From Streptomyces cacaoi (GTDB lineage Bacteria > Actinomycetota > Actinomycetes > Streptomycetales > Streptomycetaceae), in NCBI RefSeq assembly GCF_006539165.1, contig NZ_BJMM01000007.1, positions 337,708 to 401,707 of the forward strand: a stretch of 64,000 nt of DNA, written 5' to 3'. Shown here piece after piece: positions 34,156 through 42,884 of the stretch. The position numbers and the translations under genes were made by a program. Numbering within the stretch: position 1 is the first letter of the stretch; every line of letters begins with the position of its first letter. Under the pieces are notes generated by a model that was not told the origin of the DNA, did no database searches, and worked only from the letters and a program-made list of their open reading frames with translations.

Positions 34156-36558
34156 GTGACCGCCAGATCCCCGCAGGAACCCGAGCACGCGCGGCCCGGG
34201 GCGGACGCCCCTCCCGCACCGTCCGGCGCACAGGACCCGCTGGCCCGCGAGCGCGCCCATCTCGCCGCCTCCCGGGCCGCGTTGCGTGCGATGCGCGCCG
34301 AGGCGGAGGCGCTGGACATCACCGACGTGGCGGCGAACTGGGTGAACGCCGAGGTGCTCGCCTCCGGCATCGAGGCACGCATCGCCTCGCTGGCCGATCT
34401 GGCGCACGCGCCGCTGTTCTTCGGCCGTCTCGACTACGGCACCCGGTCGGCGGCCGCCCCGGACGCCGGGTCCGCCGAGGGCGGGGAGACCGGGAAGGAG
34501 GGGGACGACGTCGGGCACCGGTTCTACATCGGCCGCCGGCACGTCCACGACGCGGACGGCGACCCGATGGTCGTCGACTGGCGCGCCCCCGTCTCCCAGC
34601 CCTTCTACCGCGCGTCGAAGAAGGACCCGCAGGGCGTGGACCTGCGCCGCCGCTTCGGCTACACCGGCGGCGAACTGACGGCGTACGAGGACGAGCACCT
34701 CACCGACGAGACGGAGGCCGAGCGCACCAGCAGCCTCCTCCAGGCGGAGATCGAGCGGCCCCGCGTCGGCCCGATGCGGGACATCGTCGCCACGATCCAG
34801 CCGGAACAGGACGAGATCGTCCGCTCCGGTCTGGAGGGCACCGTCTGTGTGCAGGGCGCGCCCGGCACCGGCAAGACGGCCGTCGGCCTGCACCGTGTCG
34901 CCTATCTGCTGTACGCGCACCGCGAGCGCCTCACCCGCACCGGCACCCTCGTCGTCGGCCCGAACGCGTCGTTCCTGCGCTACATCGAGCAGGTGCTGCC
35001 CGCGCTGGGCGAGCTGGACGCACGCCAGACGACCGTCGAGGGCCTGGTGGCGCGGGACGGCGTCGAGGTGCGCGGCACGGACGACGCCGAGGCGGCGCGG
35101 CTGAAGGGCGATGCGCGCATGGCGGAGGTGCTGCGCCGCGCGGTGCGGGCCGGGGTGACGCTGCCGTCCGAGGTGCCGGACGCCGAGCCGCTCGTCGTCG
35201 TGCGCGGCTCGCGGCGCTGGCGCGTCCCGGCGTACGAGCTGGACGAGATGGTCGGCGAACTGCTCGGCCGGGACATGCGGTACGGCGCGGCCCGTGAGGC
35301 GCTGCCGCAGCGCATCGCGCACGCGGTGCTGGTGCGTATGGAGCGCGCCGGTGAGGCACCGGACGACCGGGTGCAGGACGCGGTGGCACGCAGCGCGCCG
35401 GTGAAGGCCCTGGTCAAGAAGGTGTGGCCGGCGGTCGACCCGGCGAAGCTGGTGCTGCGGCTGCTGTCCGACCCGGAGTTCCTCGCCGCGCAGGCCGAAG
35501 GCGTCCTCACGCCCGAGGAACAGCGGGCGATCCTGTGGGCGAAGCCGGCGCGGGGCGTGAAGAGCGCGAAGTGGTCGCCGGCCGACGCCGTCCTCGTCGA
35601 CGAGGCGGCCGACCTCGTGCAGCGCACCGGCTCCCTCGGCCATGTCGTGCTCGACGAGGCGCAGGACCTCTCCCCCATGCAGTACCGCGCGGTGGGCCGC
35701 CGCTGCTCGACCGGCTCGGCGACCGTGCTGGGGGACCTCGCGCAGGGCACCACCCCGTGGGCGACGGAGAGCTGGAGCACCGCGCTGTCCCACCTGGGCA
35801 AGCCGGAGGCCGTCGTGGAGGAACTGACGGAGGGCTTCCGGGTGCCGCGCGATGTGATCGCCTACGCCTCCCGGCTGCTGCCGGCCATCGCGCCGACGCT
35901 GACACCGGCGACGTCCGTCCGCGAGTCCCCCGGCGACTTCGCCGTCCGGCGCACCGACCCGGCGGAGCGGGACACGGCCGTGGTCGACGCCTGCCGCGAG
36001 GCCCTGGGCAAGGAGGGCTCCATCGGGCTGATCGCCGCCGGGCCCCGGCTGCCCGCGCTGACGGCCGCGCTGGACGCCGCGGGCCTGCGCGCCCTGTCGC
36101 CCGGCGAGGAGACGAGCCAGGACGCCCGGCTCACCCTCGTGCCCGCCGACCTCGCCAAGGGTCTGGAGTACGACCACGTCGTGCTGGACGAGCCGGCCGC
36201 ACTCGTCGCCGCCGAACCCGACGAACGCACCGGCCTGCGCCGCCTGTACGTGTGTCTGACCCGCGCCGTCTCGGGCCTCACCGTGGTCCACGCCGAACCG
36301 CTCCCCGCGCCGCTGACGGGCCAGGGCCAGGGACAGGGACAGGGCCAGGCCCCAGACCAGGAACAGGACCAGGAACAGGAACAGGAACCGGACCAGGAAC
36401 AGGACACGGCTCCGGATCGGGCCCGGACCGCGACGGCCCCCACCTCGTCACCGGACCGGGCCGCCGCGCAGCCAGGCGCCGGGCGGACGCCGGAGGAGCA
36501 GCCGCCGGGTGGGCGTCCGCGAGGAGCCCGGTGCCCGGCGGCTCCCGGCACCCCGTAA
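34156..36558 (+). CDS. HelD/HelR-like RNA-polymerase-associated helicase (UvrD superfamily 1)
   Basis: An 800-residue SF1 ATPase of the actinobacterial HelD class. An N-terminal coiled region (LARERAHLAASRAALRAMRAEAEAL) precedes the HelD-type segment DPMVVDWRAPVSQPFY. Walker A is GAPGTGKTAVGLHRVAYLLY (about residue 234), Walker B/DEAQD is VVLDEAQDLSPMQYRAV (about 498), and the second RecA half has LAKGLEYDHVVLDEPA and RLYVCLTRAV. HelD proteins release stalled RNA polymerase; the HelR members also displace rifamycins. The C-terminal 90 residues are a G-Q and E-Q/D-Q repeat tail without family counterpart. GTG start follows GGAGGCAGCCAG. Confidence 0.88.
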   Translation: MTARSPQEPEHARPGADAPPAPSGAQDPLARERAHLAASRAALRAMRAEAEALDITDVAANWVNAEVLASGIEARIASLADLAHAPLFFGRLDYGTRSAAAPDAGSAEGGETGKEGDDVGHRFYIGRRHVHDADGDPMVVDWRAPVSQPFYRASKKDPQGVDLRRRFGYTGGELTAYEDEHLTDETEAERTSSLLQAEIERPRVGPMRDIVATIQPEQDEIVRSGLEGTVCVQGAPGTGKTAVGLHRVAYLLYAHRERLTRTGTLVVGPNASFLRYIEQVLPALGELDARQTTVEGLVARDGVEVRGTDDAEAARLKGDARMAEVLRRAVRAGVTLPSEVPDAEPLVVVRGSRRWRVPAYELDEMVGELLGRDMRYGAAREALPQRIAHAVLVRMERAGEAPDDRVQDAVARSAPVKALVKKVWPAVDPAKLVLRLLSDPEFLAAQAEGVLTPEEQRAILWAKPARGVKSAKWSPADAVLVDEAADLVQRTGSLGHVVLDEAQDLSPMQYRAVGRRCSTGSATVLGDLAQGTTPWATESWSTALSHLGKPEAVVEELTEGFRVPRDVIAYASRLLPAIAPTLTPATSVRESPGDFAVRRTDPAERDTAVVDACREALGKEGSIGLIAAGPRLPALTAALDAAGLRALSPGEETSQDARLTLVPADLAKGLEYDHVVLDEPAALVAAEPDERTGLRRLYVCLTRAVSGLTVVHAEPLPAPLTGQGQGQGQGQAPDQEQDQEQEQEPDQEQDTAPDRARTATAPTSSPDRAAAQPGAGRTPEEQPPGGRPRGARCPAAPGTP
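36317..36405 (+). repeat. 6-bp repeat coding the Gln-rich tail of the HelD-like protein
   Basis: GGNCAG units and then GANCAG units follow each other about 14 times and code alternating Gly-Gln and Glu/Asp-Gln. Length is probably variable between strains. Confidence 0.75.
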
Positions 36559-36596
36559 CGTAGCCGTTTGTCCCTACGCGTCCGAGGAGTTGTGCC

Positions 36597-37562
36597 GTGC
36601 ACCATCTGTCATACGGAGAGGTCAAAACCGCCGCCGAACGCATCGACGGCCTGGTCCGCCCCGTCACTGTCGCGCCCGTCCTGGGCCCCGGCACCGGCGC
36701 TCCCCGGTCCCCGTACCGCCTGTGGCTGGCACTGGAGTTCCTCCAGCACACGGGCAGCTTCAAGGCGCGCGGCGCACGCAACTTCCTGGCGGCGCACCGC
36801 GAGGACGGCTCCCTGCCGGAGACGGGCGTGACGATCGCCTCCGGCGGCAACGCCGGGCTGGCCTGTGCGTGGGCGGCCCGCGAACAGGGCGTTCCGGCCA
36901 CGGTGTTCCTGCCGGAGAACGCCCCGCGGGTGAAGGTCGCACGGCTGCGCTCGTACGGCGCGGAGGTGCGGCTGACCGGCTCCGAGTACGCCGAAGCCGC
37001 CGCGGCCTGCGAGGAGTTCGCACAGTCGACGGGCGCGCTGCGCTCGCACGCCTACGACCACCCGCTGATCGCCGCCGGCGCCGGCACCCTGCTGGAGGAG
37101 ATCCGGGCCCAGGTGCCCGACCTGGACACCGTCGTCGTCTCCGTGGGCGGCGGCGGCCTGTTCGCGGGCGTGGCCGCCGCCGCGCAGCACCACGGCATCC
37201 GCGTGGTCGCCGTCGAACCGGAGAACTGCCGGGCGCTGAACGCCGCCCTGGAGGCGGGCCGCGTCGTCGACGTGCCCGTCGACTCGGTCGCCGCCGACTC
37301 CCTCGGTGCCCGCCGGGCGACACCGATGGCGCACGCGGCGGCTGCCCACCGCAACGTGCGCTCGGTCCTCGTCCAGGACTCCGCGGTCGTCGCGGCCCGC
37401 GACACCCTGTGGAACGAGCACCGCCTCGCCGTCGAGCACGCCGCCGCCACCGCCATGGCCGGCATCCTCGGCGAGACCGCGCCGTACACCCCGTCCGACG
37501 GGGAACGCGTCGCCGTCGTCCTGTGCGGCGCCAACACCGACCCGGGCGACCTCGCCGCCTGA
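36597..37562 (+). CDS. Threonine/serine dehydratase-like PLP enzyme
   Basis: A 321-residue fold-type II PLP enzyme. The Schiff-base Lys56 is in TGSFKARGARN. The phosphate-binding loop is VGGGGLFAGVA (about residues 182-192), and SGGNAGLACAWAA (about residue 82) is the substrate loop of serine/threonine dehydratases. The length fits the short catabolic type without an ACT domain. It probably deaminates serine or threonine; other fold-II activities (racemase, diaminopropionate lyase) are not excluded. The GTG start has GAGGAG upstream. It is 38 bp after the HelD-like gene; a hairpin follows it. Confidence 0.9.
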   Translation: MHHLSYGEVKTAAERIDGLVRPVTVAPVLGPGTGAPRSPYRLWLALEFLQHTGSFKARGARNFLAAHREDGSLPETGVTIASGGNAGLACAWAAREQGVPATVFLPENAPRVKVARLRSYGAEVRLTGSEYAEAAAACEEFAQSTGALRSHAYDHPLIAAGAGTLLEEIRAQVPDLDTVVVSVGGGGLFAGVAAAAQHHGIRVVAVEPENCRALNAALEAGRVVDVPVDSVAADSLGARRATPMAHAAAAHRNVRSVLVQDSAVVAARDTLWNEHRLAVEHAAATAMAGILGETAPYTPSDGERVAVVLCGANTDPGDLAA

Positions 37563-37576
37563 CCGCCCCCGTCCAC

Positions 37577-37604
37577 CCCGCCCGCGCCCCCGCACGCGGG
37601 CGGG
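37577..37604 (+). terminator. Hairpin after the PLP dehydratase gene
   Basis: CCCGCCCGCG pairs perfectly with CGCGGGCGGG over 10 bp around an 8-base loop, 14 bases after the stop. Confidence 0.75.
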
Positions 37605-37763
37605 CCCACCGCTGAGCCCCGCAACCCGGGCGCCGCACACGCCAGTTGATCCGGCTGCGGACGCCACACCCCGCCGGGGGTACACGTACCGCGCGGCCCG
37701 GCCCCGCGCACCGGCCGCCGTCCGGCAACCCCGCTTGTCGTACCGCTGGCCTAGCCTGGCCGT

Positions 37764-38591
37764 GTGAAACAGCTCCTGCTCGACAAGCAGAACCCGCACC
37801 TCCCGTCCGCACACCTCCGCTGGGCCGACCTGGCCGCCCCGGCCACCGCCGAGGGCCGCCCGGTCCGGGTCTTCCTGCACGGCCTCGGTGCCAGCTCGAC
37901 GCACGACTACCCGGAGATCGCCACACACCCGGCGCTCACCACGCCCGCCCTGGCCCGCCGCTCGCTCCTCGTCGACCTGCTCGGATTCGGCCACAGCGAC
38001 CGGCCCGAGGCCCCGGGCGGCAGCGAAGCCGACGACGCGTTCGGCTACAGCCTGGAGGAGCACGCGGCGGCCGTCGCGGCCGTCCTGGACTCCGAGGGCC
38101 TGCGCGGCGCCGAGGTGTTCGGCCACTCCCTGGGCGGCGCGGTGGCGCTGACGCTGGCCGACACCCGGCCGGATCTGGTGGGCAGCCTCGTCCTGGGCGA
38201 GGCCAACCTCCGTGCGGGCGGCGGCGCATGGAGCGCGAAGGTCGCCGAGTGGCGCGAGGAGGAGTTCGTCCGGCACGGCATGGCGGAGTTCCTGGACGGC
38301 GAGTCCGACCCGGCCTACCGCACGACGCTCCGGCTCAGCTCCCCGCGCGCCCTGCACCGCACGGCGGTCGGCCTCGTCCGCGGCACCTCGCCCCAACTGG
38401 CCGTTCTGCTCTCCCGGTTCGAGGGGCCCAAGGCGTTCCTCGTCGGCGAGGCGAGCCGCCCGTACGACGAGGAGGAGGACGCCGTCGGCGCGGGCGCCCG
38501 CGTCCTCACCGTCCCCCGCTCGGGACACCCCATGCCGAACGACAACCCCGACGGCCTCGCCCGCACCCTCGCCGAGGCGTTCACTCCGTAA
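37764..38591 (+). CDS. Alpha/beta-fold hydrolase
   Basis: A 275-residue soluble hydrolase. The oxyanion segment is FLHGLGASS, the nucleophile elbow GHSLGGAVAL holds the catalytic Ser (about residue 123), and the C-terminal RSGHPMPNDNPDGLA holds the His. The acid is probably the Glu or Asp near LVGEASRPYDEEED. Substrate is unknown. The TAGCCT hexamer at 37752-37757 ends six bases before the GTG, a leaderless arrangement that fixes this start. Confidence 0.9.
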   Translation: MKQLLLDKQNPHLPSAHLRWADLAAPATAEGRPVRVFLHGLGASSTHDYPEIATHPALTTPALARRSLLVDLLGFGHSDRPEAPGGSEADDAFGYSLEEHAAAVAAVLDSEGLRGAEVFGHSLGGAVALTLADTRPDLVGSLVLGEANLRAGGGAWSAKVAEWREEEFVRHGMAEFLDGESDPAYRTTLRLSSPRALHRTAVGLVRGTSPQLAVLLSRFEGPKAFLVGEASRPYDEEEDAVGAGARVLTVPRSGHPMPNDNPDGLARTLAEAFTP

Positions 38592-38775
38592 CGCCCCCTG
38601 CCGCCACAGCAGTTCGAACAGTCCGACAACACCGCCCACGGCCGCCGTACGCGGAGAGCCGGCACAACGAAGGGGGAAGGCGCAGTCCCGGTACGCGGCC
38701 ATGCCCTCCGTACCGGGCAGCGCCAAGAACCGGGGCGGCCCGGCGCAGCACAGCGCCCGGTCCAGGCGGCACCTC

Positions 38776-39147
38776 TCACCGCACGACCCGACGCCCCCGG
38801 CTCTCCGCGATCCGCAACACCCTCTCCAGCGCCCCCGCCGCCGACGTCAACGACAACCGCAACGCCAACGCCCCGGCAGCGGGCTCCCCCAGCACGGCCC
38901 GCGCCTCCCCCAACACCCGCTCCGCCTCCACCACCTGCCGCGCCTCCACCCGATCCGCGAACAACCCCACAACCCCCGGCTCGCCCTCCTCCGCCCGCAG
39001 ATAACACGGCTTCCCTGACTCACTCAGCCACGGGAGCAGCCGGAGTCCGCCGTCGGCACGGCATGCTGCGTCCGCCCGTTCCACCCCGTCTTCGTCGTAT
39101 GTGTGAGCGCGGCGCTGCCGGCCGCCGGTCTCTGCACGGTCGTCCAT
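38776..39147 (-). CDS. Small XRE-linked protein of unknown function ('LRLLPW' family)
   Basis: A 123-residue protein. The middle has GLRLLPWLSESGKPCYLRAEE, then a helical C-terminal part (VEARQVVEAERVLGEARAVL; LTSAAGALERVLRIAESRGRRVV). Proteins with this pattern commonly sit beside XRE regulators in streptomycetes. It follows such a regulator by 55 bp and is probably in its operon. The N-terminus of a decayed relative lies at 40853. A role as a partner of the regulator is inference. ATG at 39145-39147 is preferred over one 13 codons upstream. Confidence 0.7.
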   Translation of the reverse strand: MDDRAETGGRQRRAHTYDEDGVERADAACRADGGLRLLPWLSESGKPCYLRAEEGEPGVVGLFADRVEARQVVEAERVLGEARAVLGEPAAGALALRLSLTSAAGALERVLRIAESRGRRVVR

Positions 39148-39202
39148 GCGCCGACCGTACGAAGACGACGAGCGCGCCAGGGGCACAGTTCGTGCCCAGG
39201 TG

Positions 39203-40471
39203 TCAGGCGCTCAACATGCCGATCCGCTGGGCCAGTTCGCAGGCACGCCGGCGTCGCCCGGCGCTCTTGACCTCGGATTCCTCCAACAGGATGCGGCGTG
39301 CGTAGCCGTTGTAGCGGATCGTCTCCGGCGCCGCCTCCCAGGCGCCGTGCAGCGCGCTCAGTGCCTCGTCGGGCCGTCCGGCCAGCTGGAAGCCGCGCGC
39401 GGCCTCGATCCGGTGCCGTGCGCGCCGGGGACGGGACGGGATACGGGTGGCATCCGCTGCGGCGGCCTGCCGGGCGCTCTCCCCGCCCGCGTGCAGCTCC
39501 ACGGCGACCGTCACGGCGTGCGCCCCCATGACGGCACGGGAGAACGAGGTCACGGGGTGGAAGGAATCGGCAGGCAGCCGTCGGGCCACGGCTCCGGCCG
39601 CGTCCCAGTGCCGCCAGGCGTCCCCCTTGTCGCCCCGACGGGCAGCGGTGTAGGCGGCCTCGAACCGGAGCGCCCCGGCCATGGCCAGCACCTCGGTACC
39701 ACCGTCCGGCAGATGTGGTTCCAGATAGCGGAGCGCCGCCCGGGTCACCGCGTCCGCGGCATCGAAGTGCGCGTGTCCGCTGTCGCGATGCGCCTGCGCG
39801 CTCAGCCACGCCGCGACGGCGACCGCATGCGGGTCACCCGATTCATGAGCGGCGACCGTGCAGCGTTCCACGGCTCTCCACAACAGCGCGGCATCCGGCT
39901 GGTAGGCGAGGAAGAACTGCGCGAGGCCGTACACCTGCGCCAGCACCGCCTGCGCCGCCCGGCGTTCGGCCGGGCTCTCCGCCTGGCCCGCCGCGCGCCG
40001 CGCGTCCTCGATCAGGGACGGCAGCAGCGCGCCGACGGCGTCCCGGTGATGCGGCGACGCGTGCCGCACGGCCCAGGCGCGCCGCAGCCGGTCACGCAGT
40101 TCCTCCACAGCGGGCGCTGCCCCCGGGCCGTCTTCGGGAAACGCGTCCATGGCGGCCCGCACCGCCGGGAGTTTCGGATGACCGGGCCCGGTGAACAGCA
40201 CCGCACCGGCGGCCGGATCACCGGTGAGTTCGGCGAGATCCGCCACCCGGAGCACCTCGGCGATCCGCAGCAGCATCGGCAGCTTGGGCATCTGGAGCCG
40301 ACCGCGCTCCACCTGCTTGACCCAGCTGTCGGACCGCCCCAGCAGCCCGGCCAGCACCTCACGGGTCATCCCCCGGCGGGTCCGCAGGATCCTCAGCCGC
40401 TCACCGAAGGCGATGGCCTCCCCACCCGGTCCCCCGGCCCCGTGCTTCGCTCCCCGCTCCACCGACGCCAT
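39203..40471 (-). CDS. XRE family regulator with tetratricopeptide-like C-terminal domain
   Basis: A 422-residue regulator. The N-terminal Cro/C1-type HTH is at about residues 16-75: FGERLRILRTRRGMTREVLAGLLGRSDSWVKQVERGRLQMPKL. The remaining 340 residues are helical repeats (AQAVLAQVYGLAQFFLAYQPDAALLWRAVERC; AVAAWLSAQAHRDSGHAHFDAADAVTRAALRYLE) as in signalling or pheromone-sensing TPR regulators. The ATG at 40469-40471 has AAGGGG upstream. It is divergent from a second regulator of the same architecture at 40960 and followed by its small partner gene. Confidence 0.9.
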   Translation of the reverse strand: MASVERGAKHGAGGPGGEAIAFGERLRILRTRRGMTREVLAGLLGRSDSWVKQVERGRLQMPKLPMLLRIAEVLRVADLAELTGDPAAGAVLFTGPGHPKLPAVRAAMDAFPEDGPGAAPAVEELRDRLRRAWAVRHASPHHRDAVGALLPSLIEDARRAAGQAESPAERRAAQAVLAQVYGLAQFFLAYQPDAALLWRAVERCTVAAHESGDPHAVAVAAWLSAQAHRDSGHAHFDAADAVTRAALRYLEPHLPDGGTEVLAMAGALRFEAAYTAARRGDKGDAWRHWDAAGAVARRLPADSFHPVTSFSRAVMGAHAVTVAVELHAGGESARQAAAADATRIPSRPRRARHRIEAARGFQLAGRPDEALSALHGAWEAAPETIRYNGYARRILLEESEVKSAGRRRRACELAQRIGMLSA

Positions 40472-40592
40472 GGAAAGCCCCTTCCCGCCACTCGCGGCAG
40501 CTTCCGGCCCGGCACCCGGCGGCACCGGCAACCCGCCACCAGGGTACGGACGCGCGCAGCACGAACGCGCACGAACCTGCCCAGCAGCACCG

Positions 40593-40853
40593 TCAGTTGA
40601 CAGCCGGCGGCGAGCGCGCACATGTTGCGCAGGCACAGTTCGGTCTGCCGCCGGGACTCCTCGGGCTCACCGAGCAGGCCGACCCGGCCGTGGACGACCA
40701 TGCAGGAGAGGCCGTCACCGCTGATGTGCGCCGCGCGCGGCGACCATCGGCGCGACCGTGGACTTTCCCGCGCCCGGCACCCGCTCCGCCCGCAGACAGC
40801 CACGGGAGCAGCCGGAGGTTCTCGTCTGCCGGGCCGTGGTCCTGGTCGTTCAT
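40593..40853 (-). pseudogene. Decayed or frameshifted small 'LRLLPW' family gene
   Basis: An excellent ribosome site (CGGAGG six bases before the ATG at 40853) starts MNDQDHGPADENLRLLPWLS, like the intact gene at 39147. After that the frame loses both family similarity and third-position GC bias. The bias moves to a second minus frame (about 40800-40735, VPGAGKSTVAPMVAAR) and then to a third (from about 40735, GLSCMVVHGRVGLLGEPEESR, running to about 40560). This pattern suggests two small indels in a once longer coding region, or an unrecognised gene. I cannot decide between them. Confidence 0.45.
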
Positions 40854-40934
40854 CGGTGCCTCCGTACAGTGCGTCGTCCGCTCGGTGCGTCAACACCCTT
40901 GTGGGAAGCGGTGGTTGTTCCCATCGGCGGTTGG

Positions 40935-40951
40935 TATAGGAGCGTCCTATA
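40935..40951. promoter_or_regulatory. Autoregulatory operator over the -10 region of the second XRE gene
   Basis: TATAGGA-GCG-TCCTATA is a perfect 7-bp inverted repeat. It overlaps a TATATT -10-like hexamer (40948-40953) that ends six bases before the ATG, so a protein bound here would block a leaderless transcript. XRE regulators usually bind short dyads of this size. Confidence 0.75.
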
Positions 40952-40959
40952 TTGGGTGC

Positions 40960-42222
40960 ATGGGAGACCCGCACCCTGGTCTGTGGACGCACCCCCGGCT
41001 CGTGGCGGCGCTGGCGACCGAGGACTGGGGAGCCGTTTTCCGGGCGTACCGGGGGCTCACGGGCCTGAGCCAGACGCGGCTCGGGGCGCTGGTCGGGCTG
41101 GCACAGCCCGATGTGTCGGAGGTGGAGCGGGGGCACCGCCGGGTGACGTCGGCGGAGGTGCGGGACCGGATCGTCAGCGGGCTGGGGGTTCCGGAGCGGG
41201 TGCGTCCGGGGGCGGCGTCGCCGCCGCTCCTTCCGGTGCCGGGCCTGGCGCCGGACAGCGAGCAGAGCGACGACGGCTTTCCTGACGGCGATCTCCTGGA
41301 GCGGATCACCGGCGTCGTGGACGGTTCCCGCCGGGCGGACGGTCCCACCCTGGACTGGCTGGAGAAGCTGCTGGCCGAGCACCGGCGGGCCGAGGACTTC
41401 ATCGGGGCCCGGCCGCTCGTGGCAGTGATGCGCGAACAGTTGCGCACGGTGGTGGGGCTGTACGGAGGGACACGCGGCAGCCTGGCCGAACGGGTCGTGC
41501 GCCTGGCGGCCGAGCACGCGCAGTTCCTCGCGTGGATGGCGCAGGACCAGGGCGCCACGGCGCGTGCCCTGGCCTGGTACGACCGGTCCCACGAGTGGGC
41601 GCTGGAGGCGGGGGACGCGGACATGGCGGCGACGACGCTGAGCATGAAGGCGCATCTGGCCTGGTCGAAGGGGCGTGCCGAGCGGTGTGTGCGGCTCGCC
41701 GAGGCGGCACGCTCTTCCGCGCCCGAAGCCTCCTCGGCGGTGCGGGGCATGGCGGCGCAGATGGCCGGCCGGGGACATGCGCTGGCCGGCACGTCCGACG
41801 CCGCGCACCGGCTGCTGGACGAGGCGCAGCTGCTGGTCGGCCGTGCCGCCGAGCGTCCCGAGGACAACCCGCCGTGGCTGTACTTCTACGACGAGACGTG
41901 GTTCACCCTGCAACGCGGGATGGCGGCCCTGCACCTGCGGGACTGGTCGTCGGCCGCCGAGCGGCTGACGGCGGGGCTGGACGCCCTGGACACCTCGTAC
42001 CGCAGGGACCGCGCCTGGTATGCCGCGTGCCTCGCGCACGCGCACGCGGGCGCCGGGGATGCCGACCGGGCGCTGTCCGTCGCACGGGCCACGGTGCCGG
42101 ACGCCGCCGAGGTCGGACGGCCGCACGCGTGGGGCGAGTTGCACGCCGCAGCCGCGGTGCTGCGCCGCGGCGGCGCGCCGGAGAGCGGCCGGTTGGTCGA
42201 ACTGCTGCGGGCGTACGACTGA
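40960..42222 (+). CDS. XRE family regulator with tetratricopeptide-like C-terminal domain
   Basis: A 420-residue regulator. The HTH is at about residues 25-80: WGAVFRAYRGLTGLSQTRLGALVGLAQPDVSEVERGHRRVT. A C-terminal array of helical repeats follows (AQFLAWMAQDQGATARALAWYDRSHEWALEAGDADMAATTLSMKAHLAWSKG; GDADRALSVARATVPD). It resembles its divergent neighbour in architecture but not closely in sequence. ATG at 40960 lies six bases after TATATT, and the 17-bp dyad at 40935-40951 suggests autoregulation. Confidence 0.92.
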   Translation: MGDPHPGLWTHPRLVAALATEDWGAVFRAYRGLTGLSQTRLGALVGLAQPDVSEVERGHRRVTSAEVRDRIVSGLGVPERVRPGAASPPLLPVPGLAPDSEQSDDGFPDGDLLERITGVVDGSRRADGPTLDWLEKLLAEHRRAEDFIGARPLVAVMREQLRTVVGLYGGTRGSLAERVVRLAAEHAQFLAWMAQDQGATARALAWYDRSHEWALEAGDADMAATTLSMKAHLAWSKGRAERCVRLAEAARSSAPEASSAVRGMAAQMAGRGHALAGTSDAAHRLLDEAQLLVGRAAERPEDNPPWLYFYDETWFTLQRGMAALHLRDWSSAAERLTAGLDALDTSYRRDRAWYAACLAHAHAGAGDADRALSVARATVPDAAEVGRPHAWGELHAAAAVLRRGGAPESGRLVELLRAYD

Positions 42223-42374
42223 CCCGCCACGGCCGGGCCACCCGCGCTCAGGCCGCGCCGCTCCCCGGGTGAACCGAACGATCCGGGCGGCGGTCTCCCG
42301 CGGGGTCTCGGTCCCCGGTGCGCGGCGCGGGGAAGAACGGGCGGTTCACGGAGGCGCCGAGGTGTTCCGGTGTG

Positions 42375-42884
42375 TCACACGCCGAAGGCCGCGGGGTAGG
42401 CGATGGTGCCGGAAGGGACGGGGCGCGACGGGTCGAGGGACAGCGCCATCAGGGCCTCGTCCGGCGCCTCGAAGGGTGCGCGGATCCCGAACCGGGAGGC
42501 GGGCACGAAGCCGAACCGGGGGTAGTAGTCGGGGTGCCCGAGGACGACGACGAGATTTTCCCCGAGGCCCCGGGCCGCGTCCAAAGCCGCACGGATCGCG
42601 GCCGAACCGGCGCCCGTCCTCTGGGCCGAGGGCAGCACCGCGCACGGAGCCAGCGCGAGGGCGGGCGCCCCGCCCACATGGCAGCGGGTGAGGAGCGCGT
42701 GCCCGGCCGGCACCCCGTCATCGCCGACGGCCACCATCGACAGACCCTCGATCCAGGCCCCGGGGTCGGCGCGCAGCGCATCGACGAGACCGGCCTCCTC
42801 CGCGGTGGGGAATGCGGCGAGAACGATGTCCCGGAGCACGGGGATGTCCTCGGCGGTCTCGGGGCGAGTGGTCCAGGTGGCCAT
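42375..42884 (-). CDS. GNAT family N-acetyltransferase (YhbS-like)
   Basis: A complete 169-residue acetyltransferase lies at the 3' end of the amidohydrolase frame, starting MATWTTRPETAEDIPVLR. The CoA loop is SAQRTGAGSAAIRAALDAAR; LVVVLGHPDYYPRFGFVPASRFGIRAPF is typical of the YhbS group. It has its own ATG at 42882-42884, though with only a weak ribosome site (GGACC). I think it is an independent gene; the frame shared with the amidohydrolase gene may be accidental. Confidence 0.8.
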   Translation of the reverse strand: MATWTTRPETAEDIPVLRDIVLAAFPTAEEAGLVDALRADPGAWIEGLSMVAVGDDGVPAGHALLTRCHVGGAPALALAPCAVLPSAQRTGAGSAAIRAALDAARGLGENLVVVLGHPDYYPRFGFVPASRFGIRAPFEAPDEALMALSLDPSRPVPSGTIAYPAAFGV

